From Cyanobacteria bacterium OH_PDB_230 (lineage in GTDB: Bacteria > Cyanobacteriota > Vampirovibrionia > Gastranaerophilales > Gastranaerophilaceae): a stretch of 64,000 nt of DNA. The number at the start of each line of letters is the position of its first letter. The stretch's first letter is position 1. The notes under the pieces were generated by a model that searched no databases, was not told the DNA's origin, and saw only the letters and a list, made by a program, of their open reading frames with translations. The position numbers were made by a program, and so were the translations under genes. Shown one piece after another: positions 53,308 through 62,050 of the stretch. The stretch spans positions 124,001-188,000 of the forward strand of contig JAEZSO010000003.1 in NCBI GenBank assembly GCA_023421795.1, given 5' to 3'.

Positions 53308-53393
53308 TATTACCTTCAAATTAGATGAATATCTATTTATTATAAATCTTTGTTCAAATTATATAGTCGTTTAAAAAGTCTATTTAATCTTTG

Positions 53394-53458
53394 TCGCAAT
53401 CTATCGAAAACCCATCGTTCCCGCTATATTACTTACCTTTTCGAGGTGTAATTCTTTC
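53394..53458 (+). repeat. Dispersed palindromic element, copy B
   Basis: GTCGCAAT..TATCGAAAACCCATCGTT..CGCTATATT.CTTACCTTTTCGAGGTGTAA, same element as copies A, C and D. It lies between cgeB-like and the rpsP terminator. Confidence 0.7.
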
Positions 53459-53465
53459 GCAATAT

Positions 53466-53498
53466 AATAAAAATACCGCTTTAAAATTTAAAGCGGTA
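53466..53498 (-). terminator. Terminator of rpsP
   Basis: Twelve-bp stem TACCGCTTTAAA/TTTAAAGCGGTA with almost no loop, followed on the minus strand by TTTTTATT. Confidence 0.8.
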
Positions 53499-53524
53499 AA
53501 TAAGTGTTCTCTTTCCCTGTAAAC

Positions 53525-53935
53525 TTATTCTTCAGCAGCTGTCTCTTCAGCCGCCTCACCCGCTTCTTCGCTGGCTTTGGCCGCGGCCGCATCGGCGGCA
53601 GCTTTTTCTGCTGCTGCTGCTTTTTCAGCTTTTTCAGCTTCTAATTTTGCTTGTGCTTTTTTAGATAATTTTTCGGTATTTTTTGGTTTGTAAACCAATT
53701 TACCTTCATCATCAGCATTATCTATTAAATATTTAACAGTATCAGTTGGTTGTGCACCTTTTTTAATCCAATCTAAAGCAGCAACTTTATCAAGCTTCAT
53801 TTCTTTAGTTTTTGGATTGTAATGTCCTAGTTGTTGAATCGGTGCAGATTCACGTCTTGTTGTTGAATTTATAACAACTATTCTGTATATAGGGTTCTTT
53901 TTGTATCCCAATCTTTTTAATCTAATTTTAACCAT
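53525..53935 (-). CDS. rpsP: Ribosomal protein S16 with acidic/Ala-rich tail
   Basis: 136 residues; the S16 core (MVKIRLKRLGYKKNPIYRIVVINSTTRRESAPIQQLGHYNP) takes the first ~85 and the last ~50 are an Ala/Glu/Lys tail that is not part of the fold. The DNA for the tail is much richer in GC than its surroundings. Part of the 30S subunit. GGAGAA 11 nt before the ATG. In many bacteria rpsP heads a ribosomal operon with rimM and trmD; here it stands alone. Confidence 0.96.
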   Translation of the reverse strand: MVKIRLKRLGYKKNPIYRIVVINSTTRRESAPIQQLGHYNPKTKEMKLDKVAALDWIKKGAQPTDTVKYLIDNADDEGKLVYKPKNTEKLSKKAQAKLEAEKAEKAAAAEKAAADAAAAKASEEAGEAAEETAAEE

Positions 53936-54197
53936 GCCGGTCAGTTCTCCTTGTTACAACTGTAAATTTGCACACCATTTTGTGGTGTTTCAGCCGCACT
54001 TTTTCAAAACATTTAAGAGGATAAGTGTTTCAAAATCGTATAACTATATAAACACAAGGATAATTTATAATCAAGCGGTTTTCTGAAAAAAATAATGTAA
54101 CACTTTTAAGCTCTGAAAAGTTTAATTATTCTAATATAGATTAAATAATCGAGAATTTGTGATATAATTCAAATACAAATTAGGGAGGAGTTTTTAC

Positions 54198-54746
54198 ATG
54201 AAAAAACTGTCTAGCTTTATTTTAGGGGTAATACTCTTGAGTTCTTGCGCATATGCTGTCCCTGAAGTTTTGACAGAGCCAATGAAAGAAATGCTTAAAC
54301 AATCTCCGGCAGTACCGAATATGTTCAATGTCGTTCTTTCAACTTTATTTATGATCATATTCATATATGTTGTTGCCTTTGTTTATCAAAAGTTGAATGC
54401 GTTTAACAATAAAAAATTCTCTGAAAACGGAGAAAAAGCATATAATCTAAACAAGCTGAAAGTGATAAATTGTCTGGCGCTTGGAGCTCATAAAACTCTT
54501 CATATTGTCGAAGTTAACGAAAAATTCCTTGTTTTAGGCTCTACCCAAAACCAAATATCTTTGTTGAAAGAATTTGACAAAAGTGAATTGAATAAAATAA
54601 TAGAATCCAGAGTCGAACCTTCTAAAGCTCAAAAAATTGAGCCTGAAATTATCGAAGAAGGCCTTAAAACGCTTTTTCCTAAAGAAGAAAAAATAGAAGA
54701 AAAAGAAAAAGTAGACTACGAAGAAATATACAAAAAGTACATTTAA
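54198..54746 (+). CDS. FliO-like membrane protein
   Basis: 182 residues. Signal-like N-terminus (about 1-20, ending SSCAYA), then a membrane span (about 46-68), a small beta-rich domain LNKLKVINCLALGAHKTLHIVEVNEKFLVLGSTQNQISLLKEF, and a charged C-terminal tail. The last domain has the FliO/MopB pattern (FliO helps assemble the FliPQR flagellar export gate). No other flagellar gene is in the window, so the assignment rests on the domain pattern. GGGAGGAG precedes the ATG; an extended -10 GTGATATAAT is near 54160. Confidence 0.68.
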   Translation: MKKLSSFILGVILLSSCAYAVPEVLTEPMKEMLKQSPAVPNMFNVVLSTLFMIIFIYVVAFVYQKLNAFNNKKFSENGEKAYNLNKLKVINCLALGAHKTLHIVEVNEKFLVLGSTQNQISLLKEFDKSELNKIIESRVEPSKAQKIEPEIIEEGLKTLFPKEEKIEEKEKVDYEEIYKKYI

Positions 54747-54767
54747 TAAGAATAATAGGGGTTTGTG

Positions 54768-55652
54768 ATGTCGAAAAGTGTAACAATAGGTAATAAAGCA
54801 GTAGGGCCGTCTGAGCCATGTTTTATAATCGCCGAAATAGGAATCAATCATAACGGTTCTGTTGAACTTGCAAAAAAATTAATTGATATTGCCGTTATGG
54901 CCGGGTGTGATGCCGTAAAATTCCAGAAAAGAACAATTGACGTTGTTTATACAAAAGAAGAGCTGGATATGAAGAGGCCTAACCATTTCGGGGAAACGAA
55001 CAGGGATCTGAAAGAGGGTCTTGAGTTTGGTTTTGAAGAATATTCTCAAATCGATGAATATTGCAAACAAAAAAAGGTGATGTGGTTTGCTTCTTGTTGG
55101 GATGAGGCTTCTGTAGATTTTATAGACCAGTTTGATCCTCCTTGTTACAAAATCTCATCTGCTTCTTTGACTGATGATAATTTGTTGATGCACACAAAAA
55201 GCAAAGGTAAGCCTATTTTGCTTTCAACAGGAATGAGTACGTTGGAAGAGGTTGACCATGCAATAGAGATACTTGGTGAAGACAATATAATATTGTATCA
55301 TTGTACATCAACATATCCTACCGATAACAATGAATTGAACCTGACTTGTATTCAGACATTAAGAAATAGATATAACTGCCCTATTGGTTATTCGGGTCAC
55401 GAAAGAGGAATTACTCCTTCGATTGTTTCTGTAGTTTACGGAGCCGTATCCATAGAGAGACATATAACCACGGATAGAGCACTTTGGGGTTCTGATCATG
55501 CTGCAAGCTTAGAGCCTACAGGGTTATTTAAAATGGTAAGAGACATTAGATCCATTCCTCAAATGGCAGGTAATGGTGAAAAAATAGTTTATGAATCGGA
55601 AAAACCTATCATCAAAAAACTCAGAAGGGTAAAAACAAGCTGTGTTCAATAA
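54768..55652 (+). CDS. neuB: NeuB-family sialic/legionaminic acid synthase, lacking SAF domain
   Basis: About 294 residues. TIM-barrel NeuB domain: IAEIGINHNGSVELAKKLID, AVKFQKR, KISSASL, LSTGMS, YHCTSTYPT, GYSGHERG and ERHITTDRALWGSDHAASLEP. Such enzymes condense PEP with an N-acetyl-hexosamine. Standard bacterial NeuB is ~345 residues with a C-terminal antifreeze-like SAF domain closing the active site; this protein ends right after the barrel. Start ATG 54768 (GTG one codon earlier). It overlaps the phosphatase gene by 11 bp. Confidence 0.86.
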   Translation: MSKSVTIGNKAVGPSEPCFIIAEIGINHNGSVELAKKLIDIAVMAGCDAVKFQKRTIDVVYTKEELDMKRPNHFGETNRDLKEGLEFGFEEYSQIDEYCKQKKVMWFASCWDEASVDFIDQFDPPCYKISSASLTDDNLLMHTKSKGKPILLSTGMSTLEEVDHAIEILGEDNIILYHCTSTYPTDNNELNLTCIQTLRNRYNCPIGYSGHERGITPSIVSVVYGAVSIERHITTDRALWGSDHAASLEPTGLFKMVRDIRSIPQMAGNGEKIVYESEKPIIKKLRRVKTSCVQ

Positions 55653-56124
55653 GCTGAGACTGCCTAAAAATATTAAATTGATAGTAAGCGATTTTGATGG
55701 CGTTTTTACAGATGGCAGCATCTATATAGATGAAGACTTTAAAACCACAAAAAAAATAAACTTCAAAGACATAATGGGAGTTTCTCAAGCTGTAAAAAAC
55801 AATCTTCAAATTGTTTTGATATCAGGTGAAAGATCTAAAGCCGTTGATTTTCTTACAAATAAATTCAGCAAATTGGAAGCACACCAAGGCATAAGAGAAA
55901 AATTTATACTCCTAAAAGAGATTATCGAGCAAAAAGGTTTAACCCCCGAGGAAGTCATATATATTGGCGATGACGTAAATGATATAGACTGTTTAAAATA
56001 TGTAAAGACGAGAATAACAGTACCTAATGCCAACCCGAAAGTTAAAAAGCTAAAGGGAATATATATAACTAAAAACCCGGGTGGTGATGGTGCTTTTCGA
56101 GAAGTTGTAGACACATTGCTTTAA
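55642..56124 (+). CDS. KdsC-like HAD phosphatase
   Basis: 160 residues, HAD-IIIA fold without cap: nucleophile motif LIVSDFDGVFTDGSIYID, ISGERSKAV, and GDDVNDIDCLKYV. KdsC removes phosphate from KDO-8-P; close relatives act on Neu5Ac-9-P or on N-acylneuraminate cytidylyltransferase fusions. Its overlap with the neuB-like gene suggests a nonulosonic acid 9-phosphate substrate. GTG start. Confidence 0.85.
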   Translation: MFNKLRLPKNIKLIVSDFDGVFTDGSIYIDEDFKTTKKINFKDIMGVSQAVKNNLQIVLISGERSKAVDFLTNKFSKLEAHQGIREKFILLKEIIEQKGLTPEEVIYIGDDVNDIDCLKYVKTRITVPNANPKVKKLKGIYITKNPGGDGAFREVVDTLL

Positions 56125-56136
56125 TAGACGGGATGA

Positions 56137-57804
56137 ATGATAAATTTTTTTAAAAAAATTTTAAAAAAGATAAAAAAATTCGACAGCTACGCATCTGATT
56201 ACAAAAAGAAAACAAATATTGTCGAACTGCCATCTATTGCATATGTGAATTGGGGCATACAGCTTGCAAATTTGAATTTGTTGGATGAGGCTATAGAAAA
56301 GTTTGAAACGTCCATAAATATGGCACAACAAGCACCTAGCGCATATTTGAATCTGGGGATAGTCCATGCGAAAAAAGGTAATTTCGCCGAGGCGATTACT
56401 AATTTCAGGAAAGTCATAAAGCTGGATCAAAACAATAGCAAGGCATATTCCTTGTGGGGTGCATCTCTTATCGAGCTCGGTGATTTTGAAGCAGCAGATT
56501 TCTTTTACAAAAAAGCTCAACAAATTGATTCAAGAAATCCTGAAAGTTATATAAGCTACGGTATAGCGTTAGCTAGGCAAAATAAAAAAGATAAAGCGCT
56601 TGAACAGTTCAAAACAGCTATTTCTTACGATTTAGAAAACCAGCAAGCGATTTTTTTAACAGGGGTTGTGCTTTTTGAAATGGAAAAAGTTGAAGAAGCT
56701 CTTCAAAAATTTGATTATGTAAACGAAATTAACCCTGAAAACTATGACGCTTTCTATTATAGAGGCTTATGCAAATATAAGCTGAACAGATATGATAAGG
56801 CAATAGAAATGGCTCAATCTTCGCTTAAGTTGAATCCGTTAAAAATCGAAAACACTCTTTTGATTGCTGAATCTTATATGATGCTTGGAAACGAAGAACA
56901 ATCAATAGAATTTTACAAATTTGCAAATCAATCAGGAATGGAACATGCACAATTCTATTCATCCTGGGCTCTTGCTCTTCAAAAATTCAATAAATTTGAG
57001 GAAGCAAAAGAAAAATTCCTCACATCACTCCAGTTGAATCCCCATAATTATTTGGTTTTATTGCATCTTGGCATAAATTTCCTTAAACAGGATAATACAG
57101 ACGAAGCGTTAAAACTTTTCTATAAAGTATTGGAGTCAAACCCTAATGAAACAGATGCGCTTATAAATATTGCTACTATATTTTACAATCAGGAAAAATA
57201 TAAAGAAGCAATGGATTTTTATTTAAGAGCTATCAAAACGTCCAGAAAAGCGACTCATTTGTATTTTTACATAGCAAATTGCTATTATCATTTAAAAGAT
57301 ACAAAGAAAAGCTGCGAGTTTTATAACAAAGCGCTTGAATATCATCCAAGACATGTCGAAGCTTTATTAAATCTTTCAAACGTGCTTTTAGACTTGGGAC
57401 AGCCAAGAGAAGCTCTTAGAAAAGTGCGCTCCGCATATGTTTTGGAAAAAAATTCTTTGAGAACTAATTTTATGTATGCCGCGGCATTGCTAAAACTTGG
57501 AATGTACAAAGATGCTTTAGAAAAATTAGATGTGGCGATTCAGCTTGATGATACATTCTCCGGATCAAAATTTTTAAAGGCAGAAGCTCTGTTAGGGTTA
57601 AACAACCCGCAAGAAGCCATAGGTGTATTGACTTCTTTGCCGGAATATTTGCATGAAACAAAAGATTACATTAATTTATGCGCATTAAGCTATGCAAATC
57701 TTGCACAACTTTCACCTTCGAATTACAATATAGAAACAGCTAAATATTATTCGAGAAAATTAGAGGAAGTATTTCCTGAAGAGATAAAAACGACTAAGAT
57801 ATAA
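56137..57804 (+). CDS. Large TPR-repeat protein
   Basis: 555 residues, almost wholly tetratricopeptide repeats: about 14 units from residue 30 on (examples NLGIVHAKKGNFAEAITNFRKVIKLDQ, YYRGLCKYKLNRYDKAIEMAQSSLKLNP). A short basic N-terminus (MINFFKKILKKIKK) could sit at the membrane. TPR proteins are interaction scaffolds; a role with the neighbouring nonulosonic acid genes is possible but unproven. It starts 12 nt after the phosphatase. Confidence 0.87.
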   Translation: MINFFKKILKKIKKFDSYASDYKKKTNIVELPSIAYVNWGIQLANLNLLDEAIEKFETSINMAQQAPSAYLNLGIVHAKKGNFAEAITNFRKVIKLDQNNSKAYSLWGASLIELGDFEAADFFYKKAQQIDSRNPESYISYGIALARQNKKDKALEQFKTAISYDLENQQAIFLTGVVLFEMEKVEEALQKFDYVNEINPENYDAFYYRGLCKYKLNRYDKAIEMAQSSLKLNPLKIENTLLIAESYMMLGNEEQSIEFYKFANQSGMEHAQFYSSWALALQKFNKFEEAKEKFLTSLQLNPHNYLVLLHLGINFLKQDNTDEALKLFYKVLESNPNETDALINIATIFYNQEKYKEAMDFYLRAIKTSRKATHLYFYIANCYYHLKDTKKSCEFYNKALEYHPRHVEALLNLSNVLLDLGQPREALRKVRSAYVLEKNSLRTNFMYAAALLKLGMYKDALEKLDVAIQLDDTFSGSKFLKAEALLGLNNPQEAIGVLTSLPEYLHETKDYINLCALSYANLAQLSPSNYNIETAKYYSRKLEEVFPEEIKTTKI

Positions 57805-57840
57805 AAGAAACATTAAAACAAACGAGAGGCATTAAAAAAA

Positions 57841-59100
57841 GTGGGAATTATTGTACAAAAGTTTGGCGGAACATCGGTAGCAGATGCTAAAAAAATACAC
57901 AATGTAGCGTCAGCCGCGATAAAAGAGAAAAATAATGGCAACCAAGTTGTAATTGTTGTTTCAGCAATGGGGCATACAACAGATTATTTGGTCAAGCTTG
58001 CTAATGAAGTGACTGAAACACCAAGTTCAAGAGAAATGGATATGCTTTTATCGACAGGAGAGCAGGTTTCTATTGCGCTTTTAACTATGGCTATCCAATC
58101 TCAAGGGCACGATGCCATAAGCATGAATGCTCAACAAGTCGGTATAATAACTGAGTGCATACACTCTTCAGCAAGAATTGTTGATATAAAAACAGATAAA
58201 CTGGAAAAAAATCTGGCTGAAGGCAAGATAATTGTTGTTGCAGGATTCCAGGGAGTTACTCCTGATGGAGAAATAACAACGCTTGGAAGAGGCGGTTCAG
58301 ATACATCAGCTGTTGCAATAGCTGCGGCTCTAAAAGCCGATAGATGTGACATATACACAGATGTCGAAGGCGTCTATACTACAGACCCAAGAATCGTTCC
58401 AAACGCATTAAAGTTAGAAACAGTTTCTTACGAAGAGATGTTAGAGCTTGCAAGAGTGGGAGCTAACGTTCTTCATCCTCGTTCTGTCGAAACAGCAAAA
58501 CAATTTAAAGTACCCTTGAGAGTCAGAAGCTCTTTTAAATTAGACAACCTAGGCACATTAATAATAGGAGTTGAAAATATGGAAATTTATAAACCGGTTG
58601 CAGGTGTAGCCGCAGATTCTTCCCAGGTAAGAATAGTTATCAGTGAAGTGCCTGATGCACCCGGAACATCAGCAAAAATCTTCAGTAAATTGGCTGAAAG
58701 CAATATAAGTGTGGATATGATTATCCAATCATATGCAAGAGCAAATGAAACAAATGACATAGCTTTTACCGTTGATGAAAAAGATTTTGACAGGACTATG
58801 CAAATAATGAGAGCTGTAAAAGAAGATCTTAGCGCAGGAGAAATCCTTGTCGATGAAGATATCTCAAAAGTCTCTATTGTAGGTGCAGGCATGGTTGACA
58901 GACCGGGTATCGCAGCAGAAATGTTTAAGGCCTTGGCTGATGTTAATATAAACATAAAAATGATTTCTACAAGTGAAATCAAAATTAGCTGCCTTGTTGA
59001 AAAAGCAAAAGAAAAAGAAGCTATTATCGCTCTTTGTAAGCAATTTAAACTGGATACCGATCAAGTTGCAGTTGTGCACGGTGATTTGCCTAACGTGTAA
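57841..59100 (+). CDS. lysC: Aspartate kinase
   Basis: 419 residues. Kinase domain with VQKFGGTSVAD, TLGRGGSDTSAVAIAAAL and TDPRIVPNA; two C-terminal ACT domains (about 270-410) for lysine/threonine feedback. First step of the aspartate pathway to lysine, methionine and threonine. GTG start 57841, GAGAGG about 12 nt upstream; the alternative internal translation start typical of some LysC is not obvious. Strong terminator after the stop. Confidence 0.95.
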   Translation: MGIIVQKFGGTSVADAKKIHNVASAAIKEKNNGNQVVIVVSAMGHTTDYLVKLANEVTETPSSREMDMLLSTGEQVSIALLTMAIQSQGHDAISMNAQQVGIITECIHSSARIVDIKTDKLEKNLAEGKIIVVAGFQGVTPDGEITTLGRGGSDTSAVAIAAALKADRCDIYTDVEGVYTTDPRIVPNALKLETVSYEEMLELARVGANVLHPRSVETAKQFKVPLRVRSSFKLDNLGTLIIGVENMEIYKPVAGVAADSSQVRIVISEVPDAPGTSAKIFSKLAESNISVDMIIQSYARANETNDIAFTVDEKDFDRTMQIMRAVKEDLSAGEILVDEDISKVSIVGAGMVDRPGIAAEMFKALADVNINIKMISTSEIKISCLVEKAKEKEAIIALCKQFKLDTDQVAVVHGDLPNV

Positions 59101-59122
59101 AGAACCTTTTAACAATATTATA

Positions 59123-59160
59123 AAAAGAGCATTCTAAAAAAAGAATGCTCTTTTATTTTT
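59123..59160 (+). terminator. Terminator of lysC
   Basis: Thirteen-bp stem AAAAGAGCATTCT/AGAATGCTCTTTT, six-A loop, then ATTTTT. Confidence 0.85.
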
Positions 59161-59210
59161 CGTTTATAATATTACCATATTAGGAATATTTTTAAGAAAG
59201 AGGGTCCTTG

Positions 59211-60395
59211 ATGAATTTTCATTTAATAAAAAATAATGTTTATTACTGCGGTATAAAAGACAAAGAGAGAAGGCTTTTCGATGAAATAGTGCCGCTTCCA
59301 GAAGGTACTACCTATAATTCTTACCTCGTTGTCGGAAGCGAAAAAACTGCATTGATAGATACTACTTATCCTCCAAAGGTTGACGAATTTATTTCAAAAT
59401 TAGAAAAAAATGACGTTAAAAAAATAGATTATATTGTTGCTAATCACGGCGAGCAAGACCATACAGGAGCGCTCCCTAAACTCTTAGAGAAATATCCTAA
59501 AGCAAAAATTATCACAAATCAAAAATGTCACGACATTATAAGCGATCTTTTGGATGTGGATGATAACAAATTTATTATCATTGGAGACAAAGAAGAAATT
59601 TCTCTTGGAGATAAAACCCTTCAATTTATGATTACTCCTTGGGTCCATTGGCCTGATACAATGTTTACGTATATAAAAGAAGACAAGTTGTTGTTTACTT
59701 GTGATTATTTTGGGGCCCATTATACTTCTTGGGAACTGTTTGCAGATAATTCTGAAGAGTTAAAATCTTCTGCAAAAAGATACTATGCCGAAATTATGAT
59801 GCCTTTCAGATCATTTGCTGCAAAATACCTCAAAATGGTAAAGGAAATGGATGTAGATATGATTCTCACAAGCCATGGACCAATTTATAAAGAACCAAAA
59901 TTTATCCTTGATTTGTATGAAGATTGGACAAAAGAAAGTGTAGACAACTTGGTGGTAATCCCATATGTGTCAATGTACGAAAGCACAAAAAAAATGGCGG
60001 ATCATCTTGCTCAAAAATTACGAGAAAAAGGGATAGATGTAATATTGTTTGATGCCGTAGGTGAAGACCATGGGGAACTGGCAATGAGCATCGTTAATGC
60101 CGCAACTATTGTCCTTGCCGCTTCGATGGTTCTTGCAGGTCCTCACCCTTTAATGGTAACCACCGCATATCTTATCGGTGCACTCAGACCAAAATTCAAA
60201 TTCCTTTCTATTATAGGCTCTTATGGTTGGGGAGGTAATTTGACAGGTAAATTGGAAGATATGTTTACTATGTTAAAACCCGAAAAATTAGACTATGTAA
60301 CGGTAAAAGGCTGTCCTAGAGAAGATGCGTACAAAAAATTAGATAACTTGGCAGAGTTGATTTATCAAAAGCATAAAGAAATTGGGCTTATATAG
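59211..60395 (+). CDS. fprA: A-type flavoprotein (flavodiiron protein)
   Basis: 394 residues. N-terminal metallo-beta-lactamase-like domain with the di-iron ligands H-G-E-Q-D-H (NHGEQDHTGAL), CDYFGAH and SHGPIY; C-terminal flavodoxin domain (VVIPYVSMYESTKKMADHLAQKL) binding FMN. Reduces O2 to water and/or NO, a usual defence of anaerobes. ATG 59211 is preferred over TTG 59208, with AAAGAGGG upstream. TATAAT near 59165. Confidence 0.93.
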   Translation: MNFHLIKNNVYYCGIKDKERRLFDEIVPLPEGTTYNSYLVVGSEKTALIDTTYPPKVDEFISKLEKNDVKKIDYIVANHGEQDHTGALPKLLEKYPKAKIITNQKCHDIISDLLDVDDNKFIIIGDKEEISLGDKTLQFMITPWVHWPDTMFTYIKEDKLLFTCDYFGAHYTSWELFADNSEELKSSAKRYYAEIMMPFRSFAAKYLKMVKEMDVDMILTSHGPIYKEPKFILDLYEDWTKESVDNLVVIPYVSMYESTKKMADHLAQKLREKGIDVILFDAVGEDHGELAMSIVNAATIVLAASMVLAGPHPLMVTTAYLIGALRPKFKFLSIIGSYGWGGNLTGKLEDMFTMLKPEKLDYVTVKGCPREDAYKKLDNLAELIYQKHKEIGLI

Positions 60396-60416
60396 TTAAT
60401 AAATTTTAAAATTATA

Positions 60417-60482
60417 AAACCTTCTGGCAATTATTGTTTTGTTTTAACTTTATTCAAACATAATGTAAGCTAGAAGGTTTTT
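60417..60482 (+). terminator. Long hairpin: terminator of fprA and SD-masking stem
   Basis: Twelve-bp stem (60417-60428 with 60469-60480, one G-U) around a ~40-nt loop that has its own partial pairing (ATTATTGTTTTG/CAAACATAAT). The 3' arm ends in TTTTTC, like a terminator, and contains AGAAGG, the ribosome site of the gene at 60485. Confidence 0.6.
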
Positions 60483-60484
60483 CT

Positions 60485-60883
60485 ATGAAAGTTGATGGGC
60501 AATATAGCCATATAAATTCCGCACACAGAACCCAAAACAATAACAGGGTTCATGATAAAAGTTGTAGTGCAAAAAATAAAAATGAAAAGCCCAAAACAGA
60601 CACATATGCAAGAAGTACAGAAGAAGATGCCAATTACATGAAACATATGGCTGCATATAATCAATATATGGCTGTTCTGGCTTCCAGTGCAATAAGAACC
60701 CCTAAAAATATAACCCCGATAGAAGAACTCGAAACAGAGCCTCAGCCTGAATTTCCATCACCTGTAGAAAAATCCGGGAATTCAAATCCTACTCATAACA
60801 ATGAAACTCATCATTACAACCAGGACGAGAACCCTCAAAATGGTGAAGAGTGCGAGTGTTTTCAGGTTGAAACCGAAGATTAA
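60485..60883 (+). CDS. Hypothetical hydrophilic protein, likely disordered
   Basis: 132 residues, rich in Asn, His, Glu, Pro and Lys with hardly any hydrophobic core; no family recognised. A small central segment (DANYMKHMAAYNQYMAVLAS) may be a helix. No signal peptide. The AGAAGG ribosome site lies inside the stem listed at 60417. Overlaps the convergent yqeK gene by 4 bp. Confidence 0.6.
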   Translation: MKVDGQYSHINSAHRTQNNNRVHDKSCSAKNKNEKPKTDTYARSTEEDANYMKHMAAYNQYMAVLASSAIRTPKNITPIEELETEPQPEFPSPVEKSGNSNPTHNNETHHYNQDENPQNGEECECFQVETED

Positions 60884-61470
60884 TTTATTTTGCTAATAAG
60901 GTCATTATAAACATCTATTGTCTGATGACAAATGGTGAGCTTTCTTTTCATAAGGCTTTTGATTGTCATTTTGAAGCATTTTATAAGGGCTCTATCAAGA
61001 TTTTCGTGTTTGTTTAAAACTTTGCAAATTTTAGATCTGCATTCATCTTCTCTTGTTTTTTCTTCTATTTTGTCCGCTAAATATATAATTTTTTCAAATT
61101 CGCTCATCCCTACTCTACCAAGGGTATGCCACCTTATGGCAGATAAAATGTCTTCATCGGAAACTTTGAATTGAGTTTGAGCGATGTAAGCGCTGGCAGG
61201 CGCATGCCAGGTTTTGGGGTTTAGAAGTTCACAAGGTTCATATTTTTTATATTTGTTTTTTAAAATATCTAAAAGTTCTTCGTTAGAAAGGCACTTCGCG
61301 CAATCGTGCAAAAGTCCTGCGATTTTAGCTTTTTCTTCATTTAATTGAAAATCCCTGGCAAGTTCTTGGGCTTTTTCCATTGTGCCAAGAGAATGGATAT
61401 ATCTTTCTTCGTCAAGATTTTCTTTAAGCCATTTTTTTATTTCTTCTATATCAATCTCTGTATAATTCAT
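60880..61470 (-). CDS. yqeK: YqeK HD-domain phosphohydrolase
   Basis: 196 residues. HSLGTMEKAQELA, LLHDCAKCLS (HD metal motif), and ADKIE match the YqeK family, symmetrical Ap4A hydrolases. It overlaps nadD by 20 bp, the same pairing as in Firmicutes. ATG 61470 lies within nadD. Confidence 0.92.
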   Translation of the reverse strand: MNYTEIDIEEIKKWLKENLDEERYIHSLGTMEKAQELARDFQLNEEKAKIAGLLHDCAKCLSNEELLDILKNKYKKYEPCELLNPKTWHAPASAYIAQTQFKVSDEDILSAIRWHTLGRVGMSEFEKIIYLADKIEEKTREDECRSKICKVLNKHENLDRALIKCFKMTIKSLMKRKLTICHQTIDVYNDLISKIN

Positions 61471-62050
61471 TTTCTTGAATATATCTCTCTACTTCACTTG
61501 GGACATCATTAGTAATTGTAGCATGGTTTCTGACTTTTTCTCTTATAGAACTGGATGAAATTTCTATATAAGGCATTCTGGCAAGTTCATATGAGTAACC
61601 TCTGTCTTTCAACTTTTTAAAAGGGTCTTCATCAAAATTTTCCTGTCTTACAAAAAGGATAAAATTCAAAAGGTGTTTGAGCTTTTCCGCCTCATGCCAG
61701 GATTCTATGTGCTGGAATGCATCTGTTCCAATAATAAAGCTTATTTTTTCCTTTGGATTATAGATTTTATATAGCTCTTTGATTGTGTAATAAGTATATG
61801 AGGGCGCATTCCTCTTGTATTCTATTTCGCTGGACTCAAAATGAGGATATGGATCTAAGGCCAGATTAACCATATTTAATCTGTGAGAAGCCGAATCTTC
61901 ATCATATAAAAAGTTAGATTTATGAGGCGGTTTAAATGCAGGAATGAATATTATTTTATCAAAATCAAAATTTGAGTATACAAATTTTGCCACTTCGATA
62001 TGAGCTGTATGGATAGGGTTAAAAGTCCCCTGATAAAGACATAATTTCAT
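61451..62050 (-). CDS. nadD: Nicotinate-nucleotide adenylyltransferase
   Basis: 199 residues. YQGTFNPIHTAHIE is the T/HxGH nucleotidyltransferase motif, FIPAFKPPHK and EISSSSIREKVR are family motifs. Makes deamido-NAD from NaMN and ATP. The start overlaps the udk-like stop as TAATG. Confidence 0.95.
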   Translation of the reverse strand: MKLCLYQGTFNPIHTAHIEVAKFVYSNFDFDKIIFIPAFKPPHKSNFLYDEDSASHRLNMVNLALDPYPHFESSEIEYKRNAPSYTYYTIKELYKIYNPKEKISFIIGTDAFQHIESWHEAEKLKHLLNFILFVRQENFDEDPFKKLKDRGYSYELARMPYIEISSSSIREKVRNHATITNDVPSEVERYIQENELYRD

